Source of the DNA: Turnera subulata
Lineage: Eukaryota; Streptophyta; Magnoliopsida; Malpighiales; Passifloraceae
Length of the DNA stretch: 64,000 nucleotides
Direction: 5' to 3'
NCBI GenBank assembly: GCA_028386065.3
Contig: JAKUCV010000846.1
Span: 25,698-89,697, forward strand
A program made the translations under genes and the position numbers. The notes beneath the pieces were generated by a model. The model saw only the letters and a program-made list of their open reading frames with translations. It was not told the origin of the DNA and did not search any database. This document shows positions 23,636 through 35,877 of this stretch, piece after piece (positions within the stretch are counted from its first letter, which is position 1; every line of letters starts with the position of its first letter).

Positions 23636-24761
23636 CCATTTTTTATTCACGCTCTCACTCCTTATCACACACTTATTGTCAAGTTTGAAATATCTATTAA
23701 ATCTCACCCTCTCTTTCTTTCTCTTTTGAATCTTTCCTGCAACTTGTGATGGGGTGTTGTTCACACGATTTGCGTGAAGAAAATTTTTTCCTCTAATTTC
23801 ATGAGTCTTGATTTGACCATATTTTTTTTATATTTTGGCCCTCAAAATATTGATGACTAAAACATGTAGATTAAAGCATAATCGGAAAGATTGCATGAAC
23901 GGTCTCCGTGGCTGGATTTGATCAACACCTGTCAGTTTGCATGAACGGTCAGTCACTAACCAATCAGTTTGCATGAACGTGCCGGACGCAGGATTTTATC
24001 AACACCTGCCAGTTCGCATGAATGATCAGTCACTAACCAATTAGCAACTTAGCAAGGCAATGGAACAAATGTGATAATGCTCACATGGGCATTTCCTAGC
24101 AAAGGTGAAAGGATAAAATTAAATTTCACGTTAAGCAGCCCACACTGTGTCACACTGTCGCCTGATAAAAGAGTGCAGTAAAAAAGTGCAGTAAAAAGTT
24201 ATTTGAAAGAATCAATACAGTCATGCAGGTAAACACACTGCAATCTCAATATTATAATAGGTAGACATTACTATCTTTCCCTTTCTGGTTCAACCGTGAG
24301 TCATCATTCCACACTTCATCCTCCACCGATCTTTAAATCCCAAGCATACCGCGAAATGCAACCGCAACAAAATATAATCATCGTCGGATTACAACATCAT
24401 TAATCTTGCTCCTTGGGTAAATTGTATACATAGGGCCCGTAATATTTCAAAAGTACTGTGTAGGGGGTTTGTACTATTTTTTGTCCCTTTCTGGGTCTAC
24501 ACTCTTATTTTTTTGTTCTCTTTAGGAGTTTCGGGCAGCCATACTGATGACGTGGACTGTCCGGGTGATACGTGAGGTATGAACGCCCTATTTTTCGGAC
24601 AAATTGCAGCACGTGGACCGCACACGCTCTGTCCAATGTGTCAAGTGGGACCCACTTTATGTATTTTTTTATGATAACAAATTATTGTAAAATTTTTAAT
24701 ATAAATTTAATATATTAAATTGTTTAATAGAAGTAGAAAAAAATTGGTGAAGATGGGAGGC
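23636..24761. other. Intergenic, partly RING-associated repeat block
   Basis: No gene. 23900-24060 carries two or three copies of the 'gcaggattt.at.aacacctg.cagtt.gcatgaa' phrase found also near 4680, 40560 and 41240. 24300-24380 matches 40070-40140. Confidence 0.4.
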
Positions 24762-24888
24762 CTAGACGCTGTTGAGGAAGTTGGCGTGGGTGCAGAGGAA
24801 GGAAGCGAGGAGGTCGAGGGCAAAAGAGCTGAATGCAGAACGGAGGGCAACGGAGAAGTAGGCGTTTTGCGCGGCGATGAGAGAGTCA
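24762..24888 (-). pseudogene. NEF1-like exon, distal half, cut by the Sirevirus
   Basis: Continues the frame of 35878-36180 once the Sirevirus and one copy of its 5-bp target duplication are ignored. It encodes Ser-Leu-Ile-Ala-Ala-Gln and then Leu-Leu-Ala-Ser-Phe-Leu-Cys-Thr-His-Ala-Asn-Phe-Leu, as in the N-terminal membrane region of plant NO EXINE FORMATION 1 proteins. A TAG at 24762-24764 falls where the family has Trp, so the copy was probably dead before or after the insertion. The match beyond the stop fades within about 15 codons. Confidence 0.65.
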
Positions 24889-25918
24889 TGTTGGCCCAAA
24901 AGTGCCTAAGAGGGGGGGTGAAATAGGCTTTAAAATTTTTCTGACTGTGAGAACTGGTTTTTGAGAAATCAAATCTCTGTGACGTGAGATAAGTGCTTAG
25001 AGTAAGAATCGATTAAGGAAGGTAGAGAGAGATTGACACAGAAGATTTATAGTGGTCCCCCTTACCAGGTACCTCCACTACCTAAAGGTTCCTTCCTTTA
25101 GGATTTCAAACACTCACTATACTTTGGTTTTTGCAGGATCAACCTTAACCGTTAAAAATACAAGCTTTTCTTGTCTAATCTCAAACCTTTACAAGCTTTT
25201 CACAGGCTAAGCTCTAACCTATCCTCAAATCTAATCCTAGACTTGAGCACCCAGCAAAACAAAGCTAAGTCTTGCATACAAATTATCCCTTTGAATGTAT
25301 TTCGCACAGTAAGTAGAAAAACGAGATCAGATACCAAATTTTCTAGCACAAGTGTACACACATATTTTGCACAGTTGTTGGGATGAGTCCTCAGAGGTGT
25401 AAAAGACCCTCATTATAGAATCTAAGTATGGGGGATAGGCTCCTGCAACGGCTCGTTGTACTCCAGTTGACTTCAGTTCATAAAAGCTTAAGTTTGGTGC
25501 CGTTGTATTATGTCAACTCCTTGGTTGCAAAGTATTACCAAATCTAGAAAGTTTGGACCACCTTCTGGAGTTGAGTAGGAGTGAGGTGGGAATATCTCTT
25601 GCACTTCCACAAAATCATCCCTCTCACTTTTACATCGATTCAAACGGTTGGAAGTGGGATTTTAATGCTTGCAGGACCACACGCAACTTGCTCAAAAGGT
25701 TGATAGCGACAGCTCACAGATATGGTATCGATAAAAACCATATGTCGTGTGTCTGAGATATGATATCAACAAAAACCATAATTCTTCCTGTAAGCAAAAA
25801 TCAACAGAAGCAAAACTAACAACAGACTTGTAATTTATTAGTCATCAAAACCAGATAATCAACATGGTTAATCATAGTTTAGCACTAAAATGTCATTAAC
25901 CCTAATTTTTTGTCAACA
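24889..25918 (-). repeat. 3' LTR of the Sirevirus
   Basis: 1030 bp, left-hand copy. Differs from the right LTR by scattered substitutions. One of these damages the palindrome at 24952-24974, which is nearly intact at 34909-34931. Confidence 0.95.
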
Positions 25919-26699
25919 ATCTCTCCCTTTTTTATGATGAAAAATTTGTGTTGATTTTACAAGTAACAAGGGTTCAAACAATATCCATGTGATTTCTCGA
26001 GCTCCCCCTTTCTAAAATATTTTTGTATTTCAAAAAAGATATGTTTTGAAAAACACATAAAGTATTCCTTGTGAATTCTATATTGGCATACATCAGTCAA
26101 TCATATATCTCCCCCTTTAGTTTCTATTTTCTGCACAAAAGATTAGGTAAATGGATAACAAATACGAAGTCACACAGCATTTATTATTGTAAATTTTTGT
26201 TTATGGCAGAAACCAAATCACAGACTCAAGTGTGGTTTTTGATAAAAACCAGATTTTCAACTCCACACTTCCTACATAAGACTTAATCAGATTAAACATA
26301 AATGGTTTTAAGACCAACCATATCACAATAGTAGCATCAACTAATGCTTACAACAGTGCATGCATAATCAAACACATGTACACATATTTCTCTGATGTTT
26401 TGGTTTCTCGCAGAAACCATAACCATTGTTCCTGCATGCAGTCAATCAACACAACAACAGATTTCTCCCCATTTTGGCATCAACAGAAAGAGAGTACAAA
26501 ACATATAAACAAAGATCATGCAGATTAAAATATTCAAAAGAGTAATATCCAAAGTCATCAACCATAATATCCAAAAAAATATAAAATATCCAGAAATATC
26601 ACCAACCAAAATAAGAACCAAATTATAATACTAAGAGAGATGCAATGCATAATTTCTAAGGCATCAGATCTAGAAAGGCTTCATTCATCATGAGAGGAT

Positions 26700-29160
26700 A
26701 CTTGAGGAGGGAATCAGGAAAGAACCAGCTCAAATTGTGCCATCATCTCATCACTAAAATCATTGATCACATCACGGAAAGCAACCTTATCTGTCTCCAA
26801 AAAACTTAGACGAGTGCCCATATCATCCAACATAGTTTCCTTAGCATTTGCCCTAGCACAAATCACTTAATACTTTCCATTCATGCCAATTTTGGTGCTC
26901 ATATTGGACAAGGTTCTGCGATCAATGAGCGCGATCTGCTAAAGAGTAGCACATTTTGGCGATTTTACACCAAATCTCTTTGCAATCAGTGTAACCAAAC
27001 GGCCATGACTTCTGGATTTATAAAGAGCCATGTGGTGAAAAATCTGATATTCCCAACAAACTGGACTCTCCTCTATGAGGCAAGCAACTAGCCACAAGTC
27101 GGCATTGGAAATCTCATTGAAGTGCCAAGGGCGTGGCAAAGTCACTCGTGTGAGCATGTACAACACTGCTCTGGCAAGAGGGATAGTCTGCTGATATATG
27201 CCTTTCTTGGAAGAACCATACACTAATTTTGTTTGCTGACTGTAAGAAGGAGCTCCTTTGATGTTCACTTTAACCCCGGACTTGGTGTCGTAGTGCTTGA
27301 TAGTGCCTTTCTTCAACTTGAGCACGTCTTGGATGATGTCTTCTGTCATCTTGACCTTCTTGCCCAAACATTGCTCACCAAATACTTGACCTCATCATTC
27401 TTGTCCATCTTAATGTGCAGATTCTAGTAGAATTCAGTCACAAATCCTTCATCCGTTTGGTTCTTCAAAGTGGCCAAATAGTTGAGCTTAAAATGCTTCA
27501 AGATGGGAGTGATTCCAAGATCTTCAAAGACTTCCAAGACCACATTATAGTCCTTAGTGAGTGTCTTGAATTGCTTCATCCTATCCTCTTTCTTTACTAA
27601 CTCATCAGATTTGGTCTTGGCACTTGTCTTTGCATTTTGCATTGGGGGCTTCGGATCTTCTTCTTCGTCATCTTCCTGTTCCTCTTTGGATTCTTGATTC
27701 TCCCCATCATCATCCTCGGCATCCTCTTCTTTCTCTTGCCCATCATCAACAGCCTCATCTTCATCATGTTTCTCCTCAGTTTCCTCGTCATTTTTTACAT
27801 CCTCATCCTCTTTTTCTTCTTCTTCTTCTCCATCTGCTTCTTTCTCCTTTTCATCATCAGCGTGCTCCTCAGAATCAACATTTTCATCTTCATTCTCCTT
27901 TCCTTGCTCATCATTAGAGTACAATTTGGAGATGAAATCATCTGCAGGATTCTCTTCAAGATCTGGTTTTTCAGCAACCAGATCATCCTCAGCAGACTTG
28001 TAGCTTGTACTCTTCCCAGACTCACATCCTTTCACTCTTTCTCTCTTCTTGGAAGTTTCTGTCTCAGCCATTTCCACATCAGAGTCAGAGTCAATCACAC
28101 CCTTCTCAAAATTTTCCACTCCTTCTAGAGATTTGGTTTTGCCAGCAACCATATTCTCATTTTCTACTACAGGCTCTAGTTTATGAATCAATTCTTCAAG
28201 AAACATCTTGGCTTCACTTGAACTAAGCTTTCCGAATTTGCCAAAGATAACATGCACAAGAGAATCAATTTCTCTGGCAGTGGGCTTTTAAGGTAGAGTT
28301 CTGGTGGCACCAGAAGTCTCTGCAGACACCTCAGCTTCTGCTTCATACAAAGTTCTGATTATAAAGAATCGGTCTAACGAGGCTGCAGCAACTTTCTTTG
28401 AAACTTTTGGGTTGGATGTGATTCCGTGAGCCCATCTCGACAAGGGTGTCAGTATTTGCTTGGTAGTGGGCTCCTTTTGAGAGGATTTGTTTTGTTCAGC
28501 AGCCAAATCCTAGAGTTTTTGCATTTTCTCCTCAAATAGTTTTTGCCTAGCAGCCATCTCCTTCTCTTTTTGAGCTAAGTCTGCATCCATAACGTGACCT
28601 GACGGACCCCCTTCACATCCCAGTACCACTGGTCTCAACACATTGAGGAAGTATTCACGAGCGGCTCTTTCTCTAACTTCACCAAATCTCTTTATAATAC
28701 TAGACGAAACAGAATTAATTTCTTCAGCATTTAATGTATCAGAGAGCATTTTACACGCTCCCTGTATATTCTTTACTGCCCACTCTTCTGCCTCATAAAA
28801 CATCCTCACACCAGCGTGTTTCTCTTTAGAAGGAACAATGTCACGTCTAGCATATTTTGGATAATAGATTCTCTCTATTGCTATCTTAGTAGCATTTGAA
28901 ACAGATGGTGGAGAGTTAGAGTACTACCCGGAGCCTTTGATTTCTTTGTATATGCCCTCAAAATCTCCTTGCTTTTTTCGATTTTTACTTTCACCAACTC
29001 GTCAGCCTTGAATTTCTTCAAGCCTTCCGCAGTAGTCTTCTCCGTTGATGTCAAATCCATGCTGCCTTGCTTCTTCTTCTCCACTGGAGTTTTATTAGAA
29101 GATTGGGGTTGTACTTTTGTGGAGGATTTTGAGGGGTTGGTTTCCTTAGCTGGGTTACCC
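26700..29160 (-). pseudogene. Sirevirus third ORF (env-like / putative plant transposon protein)
   Basis: Downstream of RNase H on the minus strand, in several broken frames: 29084-28881, 28809-28510, 28506-28288, 28257-27424 and 27367-26939. The first part is Lys-rich and coiled-coil-like. The 277-codon frame is dominated by a Glu/Asp run (about 27620-27960). The last part, after Glu-Phe-Tyr near 27425, resembles the plant transposon protein domain often annotated at this position in Sireviruses and legume 'envelope-like' genes. I see no signal peptide or membrane segment, so an envelope function is not supported by sequence alone. Confidence 0.6.
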
Positions 29161-29823
29161 TTTCCATAGTGTGTCTTTATCTTGAAGATTTGGAGGTTTG
29201 AGTGTTTAAGGATTTCTGTGTTTATTTAAGAGAGTTTTGGCGAGGGATAGATAAATCCGGGTTTCTGAAGGAAATTGAATAATGTAGTAGAGAGAGTGGC
29301 TCACGGGATATAGGGATCAGTTTTATTACAATAACTTCACCACTCCTTTTGTTTCCTCTGACAGATATGGGAAACATAAAAAGGTAACTACCTTTTGCAG
29401 AATGCAATTGCCTTGTCTCTGCCTTTTTCTTCCGGTTAATAACCGTTGGCTGTTACGAAATGGTTTTTCCCAAAAACCATATTTCCTCAATGTCTCCTCT
29501 TAAATGGTTTCTTATAGTACCAGAATGAATGCATAGTGTTTGTGTGCAAGTTTCTCTTAAATGTCTCCTCTTGAATGCATGTACCAGAATGAATGCATAG
29601 TGGTTTCCTCAATGTCTCCTCTTAAATGGTTTCTTATTTGCCTTGTCCTTGCCAAGTTTCTTTTCAGTTTTTCTAATGATTTGAACACCTTTTAAAAGTG
29701 TCCTCGTTTGCTTGAATGCATAGTGTTTGTGTGCAAGTGTTGTGAATGCAATAGCCTAATATAATGCATGAACATGTATGCATAGACATGGTTTATGCAG
29801 CAACCAGATTTACTCGCAGACTT

Positions 29824-31384
29824 TTAAGGTATATTACACATGCCCAACTCAAGTCTGATTCTTGTAAATTGCTTCTCTTTGAGTGACTTTGTGAAAATAT
29901 CAGCAAGTTGATTTTCAGTCTTGACAAACTCAATGGCCACATCTTTCTTCAACACATGATCTCGGATAAAGTGGTGCCGAACTTCTATATGCTTAGTCCG
30001 AGAGTGTTGCACAGAATTTTTGGTCAAATTGATTGCACTGGAACTATCATAATAGATAGGCACATAGTTAAAAGTTAGTCCATAATCAGATATAGTTTGC
30101 TTCATCCATAGAAATTGAGCACAACATGCTCCAGCCGTGATATATTCAGCTTATATGGTAGATGTAGCAACCGAATTTTGCTTCTTGCTTACCAAGACTC
30201 CTACTTGTGCTTTTCCTATCTAAGGTACATCCTACAAAGTCTGCATCTAAATAGCTTGCAGAGTGAAAGCATCAACTTTGGGATACCATAATCCTAAAGA
30301 TGGTGTACCTTTTAAGTACTTAAAAATACATTTTATGGCTCTAAGATGTGATTCTTTAGGACAAGATTGAAACCGAGTACATAGACATACACTAAACATG
30401 ATGTCAGGTCTGGTGGTAGTAAGATATAAGAGACTACCTATCGTGCCTCGATACATCTAGATATCAACATCCTTACCACTCTCATACTTGTCAAGTTTAG
30501 TCGAAGTACTCATAGGCATAGGACTAGATTTGGTTGCATCCATACCAAATCTCTTAAGTAGCTCGCGGATGTATTTTGCCTGATTTATGAAGATGCCACC
30601 ATCAAGTTGTTTAACTTGAAATCCAAAAAAGTATGTGAGTTCACCCATCATACTCATCTCAAACTCACTGCGCATAAGTTTCTCAAAGTCCTTACAAAGA
30701 AAATCATTAGTAGCACCAAATATAATATCATCAACATATATTTGCATAACATTCACGTCATCTTTGCATGTTTTGACAAATAGAGTAGAATCAAATTTAC
30801 CTCTTCTAAAACTCTTAGACACAAGATAAGAACTTAATGTATCATACCATGCTCTAGGAGCTTGCTTCTGCCTATATAATGCCTATTTAAGTTTGTACAC
30901 ATAATTTGGATGTTCATGACTTTCAAAACCCGGTGGTTGTTCAACATAGACTTCTTCCATAATAAAGCCATTTAAAAATGCACTCTTAACATCCATTTGA
31001 TATATTTTAAATGTTCTAAATGATGCAAAGGCAAGTAGCATGCGAATGGATTCTAACCTAGCAACAAGAGCAAAAGTCTCATCATAATCAAAATACCTTC
31101 TTCTTGATTATAGCCTTGAGCAACTTACCTTGCTTTCTTTCTTACCACAATACTAGATTCATCAAGTTTGTTTCTGAAAATCCATTTTGTCCCATTGATA
31201 GGGTATTCAGGAGGTCTGGATACCAGCTCTTACACATCACTTCTTTTGAACTGATTCAGTTCCTCTTGCATTGCATTAATCCAACTTTCATCTTGAATGG
31301 CATCTTGTGCATTTTTTGGCTCAATTTGTGATAACAATGCATGGTGTGCGTTCACATTTCGCATGGATGACCTTGTGGTTACTC
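29824..31384 (-). pseudogene. Sirevirus reverse transcriptase and RNase H
   Basis: Heavily broken from 31384 to about 30830. It is then readable: a Tyr-Val-Asp-Asp catalytic box near 30740, Leu-Leu-Lys-Arg-Phe-Gly near 30550, and Arg-Pro-Asp-Ile-Met-Phe near 30400. RNase H resumes from 30105 with Tyr-Asp-Ser-Ser-Ser-Ala and the His-Ile-Glu-Val-Arg-His-His-Phe-Ile-Arg-Asp block, ending at 29824. Frame changes near 30456 and 30240-30110. Confidence 0.9.
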
Positions 31385-32931
31385 CTATGGTAAAGTCACC
31401 AAGAATAGCATCAGTTGAGAGTCCTCTAGGTGCTTTGATGTTTCACGAAGTGTGCTATGAGGTTGAAGCATTTGTAGTAACTTCTGATTTTTCACCAACC
31501 AGATCTGGTAGAGGATCATGTTGTCGAGAATCATTTCGTCGAATAAGTACAGGAGGATCTTCTTCCTTTTCCTCTGCTGAAGTATCAATGCTCACAACCT
31601 GTGGTTGAGCTTCAGGGATGACATCTGGATCCTCATCAATACTTGGATCACATGGGTCAGTTTCATAAAAAACAACATGTATGGTTTCTTCAACAACCAT
31701 ATTAATCTTGTTATAGACACGATAAGCTTTACTGGTTGTAGAATAGCCAAGAAAAATACCATCAACAGATTTTGCTTCAAACTTATCAGGGTTATCCTTT
31801 GTATTCAAAATATAGAATTTAGGGGCAAAGACCCGAAAGTAAGAAATATTTGGTTTCTTCCCATACCATATCTCATAGGATGTCATTTCAATTATAGGAC
31901 GCATAAAGACTCTTTTTAAAATGTAACACGCTGTGTTCTCACCCTTTGCCTAGAAATATGGTGGTAACTTATGCTCATTAAGCACAGTTCTAGCCATTTC
32001 TTGCAATGTTCGATTCTTCCTTTCAACAACCCCATTTTGTTGAGGTGTTCTAGGAGTCAAAAAAGTGTGTACAATGCCACTTTGCTCACAGAAATTATTG
32101 ATGGCAAGATTATCAAATTCTCCTTCATGATCACTTCTTATTTTTGAAATTTTATATCCTTTTTTATTTTGTAATCGTCTAACAAGAGTACTGAACTCAT
32201 CACATGCACGATCCTTATGAGTAAGAAATATAACCCATGTATATCTTGAGTAATCATCAACTATGACAAAGACATATCTTTTACGACCTACACTCATGGT
32301 TCTCATAGGTCCAAACAAATCCCTATGCAACAACTCTAGAGGTCCAGAAGTAGAGGTAGCATACTTGGGTTTAAAGGAATTTTTAACCTGTTTACCAAGC
32401 TGACATGCACGACATGTGGCTTCTTTTTCAAATTTCAGTGCGGGTAAACCTTTCACCAATATCTTGTTAGATAATCTGGAGATAAGGTCCAAGTTGGAAT
32501 GCCCTAGCCTTCTGTGCCATAAGGTTGGTGTTTCTGTCCCTGCACTTAAACACTTAAGTTCAGGGTTTGTAGCATTATCAAAGGATATAGAATAGATATT
32601 CCCTTCTCTGGTACCGGTAAAAATCACATCTTCATCTACAGAACTAACTAAGCATTTTAAAACATCAAAAGTGACTTTAAATCCCTTATCATAGAGTTGG
32701 CTAACAGTAAGCAAATTGTATTAGAGATTATCAACAAGTTAAGTATGTTCAATGGATGGGATAGAGTCAATGTTACCAAACCCGAGAATGTGTCTTTTAG
32801 ACTTGTCCCCAAAAGTTACTTTTCCTCGGTCTTTCATCGTTAGGAATGAAAACTTGGATACTTCTCCTGTCATATGCCTTGAGCATCCACTATCTAAGAT
32901 CCATTCTTCCCTTGTCACTCGCAGAGAATGA
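31385..32931 (-). pseudogene. Sirevirus protease and integrase
   Basis: Protease active site Asp-Ser-Gly-Cys appears near 32890, followed by stops near 32740 and 32720. From 32714 a 254-codon frame holds gag-pre-integrase (His-Arg-Arg-Leu-Gly-His), a Cys-x2-Cys finger, and the integrase triad: Asp in His-Arg-Asp-Leu-Phe-Gly, Asp in Arg-Ser-Asp-His-Glu-Gly, and Glu in Val-Val-Glu-Arg-Lys-Asn. After a break at 31905-31950 the C-terminal integrase region runs to about 31455. Confidence 0.9.
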
Positions 32932-33420
32932 TTAGGTTTTAAGTACCCAAACTAATTTGGGTCCTGTGGGGTTAGATTTGGTTCCTTTTGAAACCCACAC
33001 ATATCTAACGTTTTTATTTCTCTTTTTAATCATGCAGGCTTTGATACCATGACCATTCTTTTTACAGTAATAGCAAGTAATACGTAGTGCATAATAATAT
33101 GTATGTATATTTTTTGTAAAGGAGTATGCACAAGTGTTTCTTCTAAATCCATGTGACTGCACTCCATGATATGGTTTGTTCAAAACCAGATTTGGTCTGT
33201 ATGACATGTTCTTCCTATTTTGTTTTCTAGCAACTAGATTCGATTTTTGTGACATACTTGACCTTGATGTATAGTTATTCACATACTTGTGTGTCCTATC
33301 ATGACTTATGTGTGAGGTATCGAGTTTGTATGGCTCACTAGATTCTACCCTTACAAACCGCATTGTATGATTTGGTTTTTCAGCAACCAAATGTGTAGCA
33401 CCTAATCCTTCTTTTTGCAT
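32932..33420 (-). pseudogene. Sirevirus gag C terminus with second zinc knuckle
   Basis: 162 codons, basic, Asn/Ser/Lys-rich, with Cys-Tyr-Tyr-Cys-Lys-Lys-Asn-Gly-His...Cys near 33035-33075. It links gag to the protease that starts at once downstream. Three copies of the element's 23-bp palindrome (33169, 33217, 33370) fall inside this frame and each gives an Asn/His-Leu-Val-Ala/Leu-x-Lys peptide. Confidence 0.75.
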
Positions 33421-33432
33421 AGGATTTCTTTG

Positions 33433-34786
33433 TTATCCTAACAACATATTCAGATTATTGGTACTACCAGTAAACTTCTCTAGAGAAGATTTTAGATCAG
33501 TAACATGCTTCTCAAGAATACCTTTTTCATTTTCTAGTACTTTACACATATTATTCTTACAAGCATATCCCTTTTCAAGTTCATCATAAGCATTCTTTAG
33601 TGCAAATTTTTCAGTTTTTAAATCTTCACAGATTTTCATAGCATAAGAATTAGCAAGTCTAAGTTTTTCATTTTCATTCTTATAAGCCTCTTCATCAAAT
33701 TCAAGCAAGTCAAGTTTTTTTTTATACTCTTTATTTTTCTTAACAACTTGCTTGTATTTATCATGTAATTCATCAAAAGCTTCAAGTAAATCATCAAGAT
33801 TAAGGTCAGTAGAATATTTTACCTCAGTATCTTCTTGGGCCATGAAGCATAGGTTAGTCTCTTCCTCGACATCAGAATCGTTTGAGGAGTCTGAATCATC
33901 CCACACAACCATAGCTTTCTTTCCTTCGGTTTTTGAAAAAGCAAATCTGCCCTACTTTTGATAAGGACATTCAGACTTGATACGTCCAGGACGATTGCAT
34001 CCAAAGCACACCAGAGGATCTTTCTTGGGCTCTTCAACTTTTGTATCCTTAAGATTTTTCCCTTTGAGTCTTCATCATAAGGTACCTAGCGAATCTTCTA
34101 GTAAGAAAAGCCACATCAGAGTCGATATCATCATCATCGTTTGGTTCCTGGACCTTCAAAGAAAAATCCTTCCTTTTTAGTTCAATTTTGTCACCATGAC
34201 AAATTAGTTTGTCAATCAGCTCATCATAAGATAGCAAATTCAGATTTTGTGCTTCCTCAATGGCAGTCACATCAAGTTCCCATTCTTTAGGAAGTGACCT
34301 CAGAAGTTTTGCAACATTTTCTTTATGTGTCAATACTTTTGCAAGTGATGCAAGATTGTTGCAAAGTATAGTGAACCGAGTGTTCATGGCATGAATGGTT
34401 TCACCAGGAATCATTTGGAACAGCTCATATTCTCTGGTCAAGCGATTAAGTCTTGATTCTATAACCTGGTTTGGGCCTTCATGAGTGATGCACAACAACC
34501 TCCAAATGTCATGAGCAGTTTCACAAGATCTTACCCTTTGAAACTCGCTTTCACTAATTCCACACAAGAGAGCATTCTTAGCTTGAGCATCAAGCTTTGC
34601 TTTTTTCATCTCATTTTCAGTCCAGAGAAGCATCTCACTAGTTGGTCTGTTGTAGGGATTCTGGACAATATGCCACATTTCAATGTCCTTTTCCTCAAGA
34701 AAGATCTTCATATGAAACTTCCAATAATCAAAGTTTGCTCCATCAAAGTATGACGCCTTATTCACACTTGTTCTCTCAAAATCCAT
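33433..34786 (-). pseudogene. Sirevirus gag
   Basis: The ATG at 34786 opens 245 codons with the copia gag domain (Trp-Lys-Phe-His-Met, Trp-Arg-Leu-Leu, Asn-Arg-Leu-Thr-Arg-Glu-Tyr). A frameshift near 34060 follows. Next comes a CCHC-like knuckle near 33970-34010 in which the His is Arg (Cys-Phe-Gly-Cys...Gly-Arg...Cys), then an in-frame TAG near 33957. From 33912 a Glu/Lys-rich region of about 150 residues has strong coiled-coil character, a known feature of Sirevirus gag C termini. Confidence 0.85.
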
Positions 34787-34830
34787 GATCTTTGCTTTAA
34801 GAGATTAATCCTTAACAGAAAGAGACCTTT

Positions 34831-34841
34831 CTCTGCTACCA
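34831..34841 (-). promoter_or_regulatory. Primer binding site
   Basis: TGGTAGCAGAG on the minus strand, 3 nt inside the 5' LTR. It differs by one base from the usual initiator-Met-tRNA PBS of plant copia elements. Confidence 0.75.
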
Positions 34842-34844
34842 ACT

Positions 34845-35877
34845 GTTGGCCCAAAAGTGCCTAAGAGGGGAGGGGTGAACTAGGCTTTAAATTTTTTTGG
34901 ATTGTGAGATCTGGTTTTTGAGAAACCAAATCTCTGTGATGCGAGATAAGTGCTTAGAGTAAGAATCAAGTAAGGATGGCATAGAGAGATTGACACAGAT
35001 GATTTAGAGTGGTTCCCCCTCACCAGGTACCTCCACTACCTAAAGGTTCCTTCCTTTAGGACTTCAAACATTCACTATACTTAGGTTTTTGCGGGATCAA
35101 CCATAACCATTACAAACACAAACTTTTCTAGGCTAAGCTCAAACCTTTACAAGCTTTTCACAGCTTAAGCTCTAACCTACCCTAAAATCCAATCCTAGAC
35201 TTGAGTATCCAGTAAAACTAAGCCAAGTCTTGCTTACAAATTACCCCTTTGAATGTATTTCGTACACTAAACAGAAAAACCAGATCAGATACCAAATTTT
35301 CTAGCACAAGTATACACTCAGATTTTGCACGGTTACTGGGATGAGTCTTCAGAGGTGTAAACGACCCTCTTTATAGAACCTGAGTGTGGGGGATAAGCTC
35401 CTGCAACGGCTCCTTGTACTATAGTTGACTTCTATTCATAAAAGCTTTAGTTTGGTGCCGTTGTGCTATGTCAACTCCTTGGTTGTAAAGTATTACAAAA
35501 TCTGAAAAGTTTAGACCACCTTTTGGAATTGAGTGGGAGTTAGGTGGGAACATCTCCTGCACTTCCATACATTCATCCCTCTCACTTGTTCATCGATTCA
35601 AACGGTTGAAAGTGGGATTTAAATGCTTACAGGACCACACGCAACTTTCTTAAAAGGTTGATAGCGACAACTCACATATATGGTGTCGATAAAAACCATA
35701 TGTCGTGTGTCTGAGACATGGCATCAGCAAAAACCATAACTCTTCCTATAAGCAAAAATAAAAACAAGCAATGCTACCAACACACTTGTAATTTGTTAGT
35801 CATCAAAACCAGATAATCAACATGGTTAATCATAGTACAACATTAAGAGGTGATTAACCCTAATTTTTTTGTCTACA
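34845..35877 (-). repeat. 5' LTR of the Sirevirus
   Basis: 1033 bp, right-hand copy, upstream of gag on the minus strand. Contains the interrupted palindromes at 34909-34931 and near 35686-35702. Confidence 0.95.

Larger units (their letters stand above)
24952..35702. repeat. Dispersed 23-bp interrupted palindrome family in the Sirevirus
   Basis: The motif is A-T-Y-T-G-G-T-T, a 7-8-nt spacer, then A-A-C-C-A-R-A-T. Copies (start): 24952, 25720, 26231, 26301, 26398, 27961, 28131, 29459, 29786, 31482, 31681, 33169, 33217, 33370, 34909, 35687. 27961-27983 and 33370-33392 are perfect, with the same spacer TTTCAGC. The family spans LTRs, untranslated DNA and coding DNA. Confidence 0.85.
24889..35877 (-). 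mobile_element. Full-length Sirevirus-type copia retrotransposon
   Basis: 10,989 bp on the minus strand. LTRs are 1030 bp (24889-25918) and 1033 bp (34845-35877), starting TGTTGGCCC and ending ACA on the + strand. Target duplication AGTCA/AGTCC (one difference). PBS TGGTAGCAGAG lies at 34831-34841, near-complementary to initiator Met-tRNA. The polypurine tract AAAAAAGGGAGAGAT abuts the left LTR at 25919. Order on the minus strand is gag, protease, integrase, RT, RNase H, then a further env-like ORF, which with long LTRs is typical of the Sirevirus (Maximus/SIRE) lineage. Several stops and frameshifts inactivate it. Confidence 0.95.

Noticed and set aside
27637..28128. 163-codon plus-strand frame rich in Phe, Leu and Ile that looks like a membrane protein.
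   Set aside because: It is the antisense of the Glu/Asp-rich run of the Sirevirus third ORF.
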